Shown here one piece after another: positions 58,185 through 64,000 of a DNA stretch of 64,000 nt. The stretch's first letter is position 1, and the number at the start of each line of letters is the position of its first letter. The stretch covers positions 62,001-126,000 of the forward strand of contig JAHFQM010000006.1 of the NCBI GenBank assembly GCA_023266355.1. Reading direction: 5' to 3'. This DNA is from Aquabacterium sp. Its GTDB lineage: Bacteria; Pseudomonadota; Gammaproteobacteria; Burkholderiales; Burkholderiaceae_C. A program made the translations under genes and the position numbers. The notes below the pieces were generated by a model that saw nothing but the letters and a program-made list of their open reading frames with translations, was not told where the DNA came from and did no database searches.

Positions 58185-59057
58185 ATGAAAGACGTGTTGG
58201 TGATCGTGGGCGCGGGCCACATCGGGCGGGCCATCGCCCGGCGGGTGGGCGCGGGCCGGCATGTGCTGCTGGCCAGCCTGACGCAGGAGGCCGCGGCCGA
58301 AGCGGCCGAGGTGCTGGCGGACGCCGGCTTCGAGGTCAGCGCCGCGGCGGTCGATGTGTCTTCGCGCGCGTCCGTGCAGTCGCTGGTGGAGATGGCCCAG
58401 CACCTGGGCCCCGTCACGGGGGTGGTGCATGCGGCGGGCGTGTCGCCTTCGCAGGCCGCGCCCGAGGCCATCCTGCGGGTGGACCTCTACGGCACCGCGC
58501 TGGTGCTGGCACTGTTTGGCGAGGTGATCGCACCGGGCGGTGCGGGCGTCGTCATCTCATCGCAATCGGGGCACCGCCTGCCGGCCCTGACGCCTGCGCA
58601 AGACCGGGCGCTGGCCACCACCCCGGTCGAAGCGCTGCTGCAACTCGACATGCTGCAGCCGGCGCAGGTGGCCGACCCCTTGCACGCCTACCAGCTGTCC
58701 AAGCGCGGCAACGCCCTGCGCGTCATGGCCGAGGCGGTGCGCTGGGGCCAGCGTGGCGCCCGGCTCAATGCCATCAGCCCCGGCATCGTCATCACGCCCT
58801 TGGCCCGCGACGAACTGCAAGGCCCCCGCGGGGCCGGCTATCGGCGCATGATCGAACTCAGCCCGGTGGGCCGCGCCGGCACGCCCGACGAGGTCGCTCA
58901 GGTGGCGGCGCTGTTGATGGGGCCAGACGGTGCCTTCATCACGGGCAGCGACTTCCTCATGGACGGCGGCGTCACCGCGGCCTACCACTTCGGCGCTCTC
59001 CACCCTCTCCACGCCACCCACACCCCCCACGCCATTCACCCCAAGGATCACCCATGA
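58185..59057 (+). CDS. SDR-family oxidoreductase
   Basis: A 290-residue short-chain dehydrogenase starting at ATG 58185. The nucleotide loop reads VLVIVGAGHIGRAIARRVG, which departs from TGxxxGIG but keeps the Rossmann glycines. The catalytic Ser is in VISSQSGHRLPA, and YQLSKRGN gives the Tyr-x3-Lys pair. The tail has GRAGTPDEVAQVAALLMGPDGAFITGSDFLMDGG. The last 20 residues are His/Pro-rich (HPLHATHTPHAIHP), unusual for the family. Its stop overlaps the next gene (ATGA). Confidence 0.88.
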   Translation: MKDVLVIVGAGHIGRAIARRVGAGRHVLLASLTQEAAAEAAEVLADAGFEVSAAAVDVSSRASVQSLVEMAQHLGPVTGVVHAAGVSPSQAAPEAILRVDLYGTALVLALFGEVIAPGGAGVVISSQSGHRLPALTPAQDRALATTPVEALLQLDMLQPAQVADPLHAYQLSKRGNALRVMAEAVRWGQRGARLNAISPGIVITPLARDELQGPRGAGYRRMIELSPVGRAGTPDEVAQVAALLMGPDGAFITGSDFLMDGGVTAAYHFGALHPLHATHTPHAIHPKDHP

Positions 59058-60127
59058 GCACCTCCGTTCGCAGCTACGCCGCCCACTCGCCCACCGGCCG
59101 CCTGGGCCTGTTCCAGTTCGACCGCCGCAGCCCGCGGCCCGACGACGTCGTCATCGAGGTCCTCTACTGCGGTGTCTGCCACTCCGACCTGCACACCGTG
59201 CGCAACGACTGGGGCGGCTCCAAGTACCCCATCGTGCCGGGCCACGAAATCATCGGCCGGGTCGTGGCGGTGGGTGCCGAGGTGAGCCGCTTCCAGGCGG
59301 GTGAGCGCGTCGGCGTGGGCTGCATGGTCGCCTCCTGCCGCCATTGCGGCAGCTGCGGCAAGGGCTGGGAGCAGTACTGCGAAAGCGGCGCCACCTACAC
59401 CTACAACAGCAAGGACCCGATCGACGGCAGCGCCACCCAGGGTGGCTACAGCGAGCAGATCGTGGTGGCCCAGGACTTCGTGCTGAAGGTGCCCGAGTCG
59501 CTGGACCCGGCCGCAGCGGCACCGCTGCTGTGCGCCGGCATCACGACCTGGTCGCCGCTGCGCCACTGGCAGGTGGGGCAGGGCAGCCGCGTCGCCATCG
59601 TGGGTCTGGGTGGCCTGGGTCACATGGGCCTGAAGCTGGCCAAGGCGCTGGGTGCCGAGGTGACGCTGTTCTCGCGCTCGCCGGGCAAGGAGGCCGATGC
59701 GCGCCGCCTGGGCGCCGACCGCATCGTCATCTCGACCGACGAGGCGCAGATGGCCAGCGTGGCGGGCCGCTTCGACCTCATCATCGACACCGTGCCCTAC
59801 GAGCACGACGTGAACCCCTACCTGCCCACGCTGGCATCGAACGGCACCCTCGTGATGGTGGGCTACCTGGGGCCGCTGAACGTGCCGCTGAACACCGTGC
59901 CCATGGTGCGCAGCCGCAAAGCCCTGGCCGGCTCCTTGATCGGTGGCATCGCCGAAACGCAGGAGATGCTGGACTTCTGCGGTCAGCACGGCATCACGTC
60001 GGACATCGAGCTCGTCCGCATCCAGGACATCAACGAGGCCTACGAGCGCCTGCTCAAGGCCGATGTGAAGTACCGCTTCGTGATCGACATGGCCTCGCTC
60101 AAAGACAAGGACAAGGACGCGGCCTGA
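59054..60127 (+). CDS. zinc-dependent NAD(P) alcohol dehydrogenase
   Basis: A 357-residue medium-chain dehydrogenase of the YahK/cinnamyl alcohol dehydrogenase type. Catalytic zinc ligands are Cys in YCGVCHSDLH and His-Glu in PGHEIIGRV; structural zinc cysteines lie in CRHCGSCGKGWEQYC. The cofactor loop is VAIVGLGGLGHMGLKLAKALG, followed by SRSPGKE, where an Arg/Ser pattern favours NADP(H). YAHK-like enzymes reduce a wide range of aldehydes. It is coupled to the SDR gene, with the divergent LysR as likely regulator. Confidence 0.92.
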   Translation: MSTSVRSYAAHSPTGRLGLFQFDRRSPRPDDVVIEVLYCGVCHSDLHTVRNDWGGSKYPIVPGHEIIGRVVAVGAEVSRFQAGERVGVGCMVASCRHCGSCGKGWEQYCESGATYTYNSKDPIDGSATQGGYSEQIVVAQDFVLKVPESLDPAAAAPLLCAGITTWSPLRHWQVGQGSRVAIVGLGGLGHMGLKLAKALGAEVTLFSRSPGKEADARRLGADRIVISTDEAQMASVAGRFDLIIDTVPYEHDVNPYLPTLASNGTLVMVGYLGPLNVPLNTVPMVRSRKALAGSLIGGIAETQEMLDFCGQHGITSDIELVRIQDINEAYERLLKADVKYRFVIDMASLKDKDKDAA

Positions 60128-60139
60128 GGGCTGTTGGCC

Positions 60140-60271
60140 TCAGGGCAGCGGCTGGCGCGGGTGCTCGCTCAACGCATGCGCCCTGCCTTTGATCAGCCAG
60201 GACGGGTCCGATGCGGCGCAATGCAGCCCCAGCCACTCCTTGGCGAAGTGTTCCGCGGAGGATGCGTTCAC
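60140..60271 (-). CDS. short frame, possible gene remnant, 43 residues
   Basis: A GTG-started frame encoding 43 residues beginning VNASSAEHFAKEWLG and ending SEHPRQPLP, 22 bases after the VOC gene on the same strand. The opening resembles the start of many NTF2/SnoaL-like proteins, but the rest of that fold is absent. It may be a remnant or chance frame. Confidence 0.2.
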   Translation of the reverse strand: MNASSAEHFAKEWLGLHCAASDPSWLIKGRAHALSEHPRQPLP

Positions 60272-60293
60272 GGTGTTGTCCTGAGCCGCGCGC

Positions 60294-60695
60294 TCAAGCG
60301 CCTGTTTTGACCCGGTGCAGGGCGCAGAGCTTGTGGCCGTCCGGGTCCCGCACATAGGCCAGGTGCATGGCGCCCATGTTGCCCTGGCGCAGGCCAGGGG
60401 GCTCTTCGATGGAGGTGCCGCCATGCGCGACGGCCACGTCGTGGAAGGCCTGCACCTGCTCAGGCGAGTCGCACTTGAAGCCGATGGTTGCGCCGTTGGC
60501 GACAGTGGCGGGCTCGTCGTTGATGGGCTCCACCACACCGAAGGTGTTGCCGTCGTGGCGGTAGAAAAGCCGCGTGTGGCCGGTGGCATTCACGTTGCGC
60601 ACCGGCTCCGGCGCGCCCAGAACGCCCAAGACGGCGTCGTAAAAGCGCTTGGACCGTTCGATGTCGTTGCTGCCGACCATGATGTGGTTGAACAT
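60294..60695 (-). CDS. VOC-family (glyoxalase-like) protein
   Basis: A 133-residue protein of the vicinal oxygen chelate superfamily. It opens MFNHIMVGSNDIERSKRFYDAVLGVLG, the classic first beta-alpha-beta-beta-beta unit with a metal His, and closes with GAMHLAYVRDPDGHKLCALHR, holding the second His and the DPDGH/N motif. These proteins form dimers with a metal in the shared cleft. The substrate cannot be told from the sequence. About 290 bp without a gene separate it from the first integron cassette. Confidence 0.88.
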   Translation of the reverse strand: MFNHIMVGSNDIERSKRFYDAVLGVLGAPEPVRNVNATGHTRLFYRHDGNTFGVVEPINDEPATVANGATIGFKCDSPEQVQAFHDVAVAHGGTSIEEPPGLRQGNMGAMHLAYVRDPDGHKLCALHRVKTGA

Positions 60696-60865
60696 CTTTG
60701 CTCCTGTGGCTGTTGAGGGTGAGGCCGGGGCAGCATACCAAGCGAGGCGGTGGGCTGCGTGGTTTTCAGGGTGGAGTGCTGGGTGGGTGAACGCGGGTGT
60801 CGGGCTTCGAGTGTCAATCTGCGTTGCGGCGAGTGGGCAGGGCTGGAAGTATTGATTCCGATGAC

Positions 60866-60929
60866 GTTAGGTTGGAGTGTCCACAAAAGTCAGGCAAGGC
60901 TCCGCGTCCCCTGCAACGCCCAGTTAGGC
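60866..60929 (-). other. degenerate attC-like site A
   Basis: The minus-strand left part matches site B (CCTAACTGGGCG, then GGAGCCTTGCC). The expected closing GTTAGGC is replaced by unrelated sequence ending CCTAACG. This looks like the eroded distal end of the array. Confidence 0.55.
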
Positions 60930-60986
60930 TGTTTGTGAATGAGGCCAAAAACATTAGCATGTTCAGCCTGCATTATGTTTGCGGCC

Positions 60987-61409
60987 TTACTCATCGAGCG
61001 TGGCCGTGGCCAGCTTCCATGCGCCGTAGGCAAGTCCGCCACCGATGATAAGCGAGAAGTTCTTGAAAAAACCTTCGATACCTCCAGCATAGACAAGAAG
61101 CATGTAGCCGAAAAAGACGCCAAGAAATATTAGCGCCCCATTTTTGTGTGTCTTCTCACGGAGTTGGTTATATTCGGATTGTTGCTCACGAATAAAGTGG
61201 CATACATCTGATGCTTGATCAATCTGATTGTTCTCATACATCCAGAGTAGGTTGCGCATGCTCTGCTCATTGGGGTTGCGCTTGTAGTGCCCAGCAATTA
61301 ATGCTTTTCCATAATGCAGGGCGGCCGCGTCATAATTTCTCTCACTGTAGTAGCGAGTGCCCTCTGCATCATGCTGCTCTGGCGTTAGATTGAATTCCGG
61401 TTCGTTCAT
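60987..61409 (-). CDS. cassette protein 1: TPR-like domain plus two membrane helices
   Basis: A 140-residue protein from ATG 61409, behind GGGAG and 26 bases after the GTTAGGC core of site B. The N-terminal 85 residues look like one or two tetratricopeptide units: EQHDAEGTRYYSERNYDAAALHYGKALIAG, then SMRNLLWMYENNQIDQASDVCHFI. Residues about 92-135 hold two hydrophobic helices (GALIFLGVFFGYMLLVYAGG and FSLIIGGGLAYGAWKLA). The predicted topology is a cytoplasmic TPR tethered to the inner membrane. No known family is recognised. Its lower GC than the chromosome supports acquisition by cassette capture. Confidence 0.75.
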   Translation of the reverse strand: MNEPEFNLTPEQHDAEGTRYYSERNYDAAALHYGKALIAGHYKRNPNEQSMRNLLWMYENNQIDQASDVCHFIREQQSEYNQLREKTHKNGALIFLGVFFGYMLLVYAGGIEGFFKNFSLIIGGGLAYGAWKLATATLDE

Positions 61410-61435
61410 TTTTTCTCCCGTTGCTTGTTATTAAA

Positions 61436-61502
61436 GCCTAACTGCCAAGTTCAGGGGCGCGCGCTGGGCAAGGCTCGCGTCCGATTGACCGCCCAGTTAG
61501 GT
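61436..61502 (-). other. attC-like site B
   Basis: The 67-bp site is bounded by GCCTAACTG and CAGTTAGGT, a near-perfect inverted repeat. Inside, GGGCGCGCGC pairs with GCTCGCGTCC, and GTTCA faces TTGAC with one unpaired T, the asymmetry expected of attC L boxes. Confidence 0.75.
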
Positions 61503-61511
61503 TTTGCAATT

Positions 61512-62201
61512 TTACTGCTTGATGGCACTGGCCTTCTTTTCCTTTTTTGCTGGGCGAGGAGGAATTTTTAGTTTTGCCGATTTCTTCTTGCTGATGTAGA
61601 TTGACTCGATTAAATTTTCAATGACATCCATGATTGCTTCAACTTCGGCTGCGCTGGCTTTGAAGCCTCTGTGCATGCTGGCATGCCCAGCTTCAATAAC
61701 TGGCTCTAGAGCTTCCCTCTGAAGCTTTGAAATGAAGCCATCAGTCTCGAATTTGGATAGGTTTGCAACAAAACTTCCTTGATCTTCAACTGATTCAATC
61801 ATTATCTGCTCTAGTAGGGCTCTTATGCCTAGCACAGCCAATCTAAGATTGTTGGCTTCAAGTGATACATATATTTCTTGCAGGAAATCTCGCTTGAATG
61901 GATTGTCGATTGACTCCGAGAAAAGTAGTTCGTGCATCCATTTTGGTTGACGCCTAGAAACCTTTGGTGGCCATTGTGATTTCTCGGTGTCATCGAGCCC
62001 GCTGCACCACCAATCCATGTGAAGGCTGATATTCTCGCAGCCGTTGCATTCCACCAGGCGGTATGTGCATTTTTCTTCATATATTAGGTTGTCCTCTTCG
62101 TCGCCTTCTTGGTGCAGTTTTTTTGTGAGATACAGTGTTGTGTGCCACCTCTGTCCAAGGCACGCATTGCAGTGCAGCTTTATCTTTTCCGACCGACTCA
62201 T
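61512..62201 (-). CDS. cassette protein 2: zinc-ribbon DUF4145-like protein
   Basis: A 229-residue protein from ATG 62201 (MSRSEKIKLHCNACLG) with GGAG seven bases upstream. The N-terminal zinc ribbon has two CxxC pairs (CNACLGQRW and CNGCENISL). A helical domain from about 100 matches the DUF4145 type: LQEIYVSLEANNLRLAVLGIRALLEQIMIES, then GHASMHRGFKASAAEVEAIMDVIENLI. A Lys-rich tail ends AKKEKKASAIKQ. DUF4145 domains are known from restriction and other nucleic-acid-linked proteins; a defence role is a reasonable guess only. It is a clear cassette gene: its stop lies 9 bases before site B and its ATG 14 bases after the core of site C. Confidence 0.75.
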   Translation of the reverse strand: MSRSEKIKLHCNACLGQRWHTTLYLTKKLHQEGDEEDNLIYEEKCTYRLVECNGCENISLHMDWWCSGLDDTEKSQWPPKVSRRQPKWMHELLFSESIDNPFKRDFLQEIYVSLEANNLRLAVLGIRALLEQIMIESVEDQGSFVANLSKFETDGFISKLQREALEPVIEAGHASMHRGFKASAAEVEAIMDVIENLIESIYISKKKSAKLKIPPRPAKKEKKASAIKQ

Positions 62202-62214
62202 TTTGAACTCCAAA

Positions 62215-62332
62215 ACCTAACTACCAAGGTAAGCGGCGCCGGAGCACCGCAGGTGCGCAGGGTACCAACACTGGCCATAAAAATGGCGAAGCCATGGCCA
62301 GTGTTGGCGTCCGCTTGACCGCCCAGTTAGGC
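62215..62332 (-). other. attC-like site C with enlarged terminal hairpin
   Basis: The 118-bp site is bounded by ACCTAACT and AGTTAGGC. Its centre holds a perfect 14-bp stem (CCAACACTGGCCAT at 62265-62278 and its complement at 62294-62307), far longer than in site B. The outer half (CGTCCGCTTGACCGCCCA) is the same as in site B apart from one base. Confidence 0.75.
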
Positions 62333-62381
62333 GCTGGAGCGCGAAGGTACAGCGTGTGTAGTACGGCTTACGAAGCATGAC

Positions 62382-62831
62382 TCACTTGGCGATGACGTGA
62401 AAGTGGAAGTATGCAACGTGTTGCAGAGCTGGCCCGTTGCTAACAAACCGATAGTTTGAGTAACCTGCTTTAGCCACGTGAGATTTTGCGAGCGCCAAGC
62501 AATCCAAGAGGTACGGAGCATCTTCTGCCTGCAGTTCCATGATGTTACGAGCGTCTCGCTTAGGAAAGTAAGCAACGTGATAGCGGCCCTCGGGGCGCCA
62601 GTGCTGAATTCCGATGCATTTCTGTGATTCGACAACCTTGCCTGGAATGGCGTTTGGTGCTAGCTGAATGCCCGCGGAAAAAAGGAGTGCTGCGATATCT
62701 GCTTTGGCGTAGCAGTCGCCATCGCAAGGAGAGGGAGAAATAACTGAGCGCTCGATGGTTCGCGAGAACAGTGCGCCTCCTAGCAACAAGCCGATGCAGA
62801 AGATAAAACTAGCAATCAAGTACTTCTTCAT
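62382..62831 (-). CDS. cassette protein 3: membrane-anchored HIT-like protein
   Basis: A 149-residue protein from ATG 62831 (MKKYLIASFIFCIGLLLGGALF), which is an N-terminal membrane anchor or signal. A pair of cysteines follows (SPCDGDCYAK). The C-terminal 100 residues resemble a histidine-triad fold: IGIQHWRPEGRYHVAYFPKR, then APYLLDCLALAKSHVAKAG and finally LQHVAYFHFHVIAK. In HIT hydrolases the motif is H-x-H-x-H; here the first position is Tyr (Y-F-H-F-H), while the final catalytic-type His is kept. Location outside the cytoplasm would be unusual for a HIT enzyme. It is the cassette nearest the presumed insertion end. Confidence 0.7.
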   Translation of the reverse strand: MKKYLIASFIFCIGLLLGGALFSRTIERSVISPSPCDGDCYAKADIAALLFSAGIQLAPNAIPGKVVESQKCIGIQHWRPEGRYHVAYFPKRDARNIMELQAEDAPYLLDCLALAKSHVAKAGYSNYRFVSNGPALQHVAYFHFHVIAK

Positions 62832-62858
62832 ACAGCTTCTGGTTGCCTCAAGCGGGGG

Positions 62859-62880
62859 GCCTAACTGCAATTAGATCAAC
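62859..62880 (-). other. half attC or attI-like remnant D
   Basis: On the minus strand it reads GGTTGATCTAATTGCA followed by GTTAGGC, the same core that precedes the other cassettes, but no matching left half is seen within 150 bases. It could be an attI-type site or a broken attC. Confidence 0.45.
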
Positions 62881-63640
62881 CGGTCACATCGCCGCATGTT
62901 GGTCTAATCAACCCGCACCCGCGGGGGCAAATGAACGCAAGTATTTGATTGGCAACGGTTTTCCACGCTTGGCCGTCAGGCCGCGGTAGTTTTGTCCCGC
63001 CCTAAAACCAGCCGTACACCCAGCGTCACGGCCCGCCACCGTCTCACAGCCCGCCGTCGCCCAAGCATCCCGCCCCAGCACCCAAGCACACGCTCCCATG
63101 CCCCGCCCCCAAGTGTTTGTATTTGTATCGTCCTCACTATAACGAGGACGGTTGACACTTCCAAGTCGCGCACGGGCGCTCTCGCGCCAGCCAGTTCGCC
63201 CGGCGTGCCGAGCAAAAAGCCTTGTGCGCCGCCCCCATTGCCTCGCCCGCCGCATTCGGCTTGCGGGTGCAGCGCCACCGGAGCTTGCGCGCAAGCCACG
63301 CCGGGTCGCGCACCGCTCGCTGGCAGCCATGCGGCGCCGAGTTTGAGCGGGCTGTCGGCCGCAAAGCTCGGTGTGTCGCCCACCGTGCTGCGTGCGTCAG
63401 CCGTTTTCGGCGGCGCGCCGTGCGCAAAGGCGCCGGCGTTCCAGTCGCAAGGTGGGGTGCGCCGAGCGATGGGGTCGGCGCGCCAGGCATAACGGGGCAA
63501 CGGTCGCCCCAACTGGGTGGCATGCGAAGTGGTTGAACTCGGCACACCGCTCCAAACCAGCGACGCGCCGCTCAGGGCGTGCGGCGCGCCCAGGCGATGG
63601 CGTTCCTCATGTTCCAAAAGGCCTGACTAGAATCGCGCCC
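62871..63640. other. 770-bp GC-rich stretch without a supported gene
   Basis: The short frames here are Arg/Ala/Pro-rich on both strands, lack ribosome sites and match no family, so I call none of them. The stretch holds a dyad with a promoter-like sequence (63129-63164) and otherwise nothing recognisable; in particular no integrase gene is readable in any frame. Confidence 0.6.
63129..63164 (-). promoter_or_regulatory. promoter-like sequence with overlapping dyad, facing the cassettes
   Basis: On the minus strand TTGGAA (63164-63159) and TATAGT (63141-63136) are 17 bp apart. The -10 lies inside a perfect dyad CGTCCTC / GAGGACG (63129-63150). It points toward the cassette genes, the first of which starts about 300 bases away, so it could serve as their promoter with an operator on it. 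Confidence 0.35.
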
Positions 63641-64000
63641 ATGGCCACCCCCGCACCCACCGCTTCCTCTTCCGCACCTTCGGCCGCTTACGGCGAAGGT
63701 TCCATCCGCGTCCTCAAGGGCCTGGAGCCCGTCAAGCAGCGTCCGGGCATGTACACCCGCACGGACAACCCGCTGCACATCGTCCAGGAAGTCATCGACA
63801 ACGCCGCCGACGAGGCCCTGGCAGGCTTCGGCAAGCGCATTGGCCTCACCTTGCACGCCGATGGCTCCATCAGCGTGGAGGACGATGGCCGGGGCATCCC
63901 CTTCGGCCTGCACCCGGAAGAAGGCGTCAGCGTGGTGGAGATCGTCTTCACCCGCCTGCACGCCGGTGGCAAGTTCGACAAGGGCTCGGGCGGGGCCTAC
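63641..64000 (+). CDS. parE: DNA topoisomerase IV subunit B (ParE), N-terminal part
   Basis: The first 120 codons of a type II topoisomerase B subunit, cut by the window end. ATG 63641 is eight bases after a TAGAAT, so the leader may be very short. Residues 1-16 are Ser/Pro/Ala-rich and variable. Then the GHKL ATPase fold begins: [20 protein letters not shown], the ATP-binding [18 protein letters not shown] and [24 protein letters not shown]. The Tyr-Thr-Arg-Thr-Asp after GMY and the [12 protein letters not shown] wording fit ParE better than GyrB. ParE separates linked daughter chromosomes with ParC. Confidence 0.9.
   Translation, partial: MATPAPTASSSAPSAAYGEGSIRVLKGLEPVKQRPGMYTRTDNPLHIVQEVIDNAADEALAGFGKRIGLTLHADGSISVEDDGRGIPFGLHPEEGVSVVEIVFTRLHAGGKFDKGSGGAY

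Larger units (their letters stand above)
60866..62880 (-). mobile_element. integron gene-cassette array without integrase in view (CALIN-like)
   Basis: Three minus-strand genes are each followed, on the minus strand, by an attC-like site that opens CCTAACTGGGCG, and the two complete sites close with GTTAGGC or GTTAGGT. Each gene begins 11-30 bases after a GTTAGG core, as in integron cassettes. The array is visibly AT-richer than the 65-70% GC flanks. No intI gene is present in the window. The lower-coordinate end (60866-60929) is a degenerate half site; the upper end (62859-62880) is a half attC or attI-like remnant. Confidence 0.8.

Noticed and set aside
62908..63330. Frame of 140 codons on the minus strand between the cassettes and parE
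   Set aside because: Arg/Ala/Gly-rich with no ribosome site or family; a competing frame of similar quality exists on the other strand.

Overview
The window is a high-GC chromosomal segment of a motile Gram-negative bacterium, most likely a betaproteobacterium of the order Burkholderiales. The evidence is the gene content and order (coaBC-dut, bamC-dapA, truD next to a Gre-type factor, a fliF-to-fliR flagellar operon with divergent fliE, a PEP-CTERM protein) and strongly G/C-ending codons. The genus cannot be fixed from sequence alone. Both ends are cut: trmB runs off the left edge and parE off the right.

Layout. 1-4440: trmB, a PEP-CTERM surface protein, tRNA-Gly(CCC), and a small acyl-transfer cluster (KAS III-like enzyme, ACP, GNAT protein). 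4469-12770: an LpxO-like hydroxylase, a succinate-semialdehyde-type dehydrogenase, an exported TPR-CHAT protein and alaS. 13005-17406: twin PF10118 proteins followed by twin AraC-type regulators; all four upstream regions carry related dyad sequences, which suggests a self-contained regulon. 17438-26590: housekeeping and envelope genes (coaBC, dut, an FKBP-type isomerase, a RoxA-like oxygenase, a small Ala-rich lipoprotein, bamC, dapA) and an MFS/47-residue protein/SDR operon. 26637-39215: the flagellar export and basal-body cluster, fliE divergent from fliFGHIJKLMNOPQR, with many overlapping or near-touching genes. 39619-46342: two PAS histidine kinases and a GAF/PAS/GGDEF protein directly beside the flagellar genes. 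46529-50605: truD, a Gre-like factor, a methyltransferase, a Fic protein with a convergent 56-residue protein, and a lipocalin. 50885-57100: a two-partner secretion pair (adhesin TpsA and its outer-membrane transporter TpsB). 57118-60695: a LysR regulator divergent from an SDR/zinc alcohol dehydrogenase pair, then a VOC protein.

60866-62880 is the most clearly accessory part. Three AT-richer genes, all on the minus strand, are separated by attC-like sites that start with CCTAAC and end with GTTAGG. This is an integron gene-cassette array with no integrase gene in view. The cassettes encode a TPR/two-helix membrane protein, a zinc-ribbon DUF4145-like protein and a membrane-anchored HIT-like protein. 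A 770-bp GC-rich non-coding stretch separates the array from parE and carries a plausible promoter pointing into the cassettes.

Candidates for undescribed biology, in my order of interest: the cassette array and its three proteins; the four-gene AraC/PF10118 regulon with a shared operator; the KAS III-ACP-GNAT cluster; the Fic locus with its convergent small protein; and a sharply bounded low-GC patch inside alaS.
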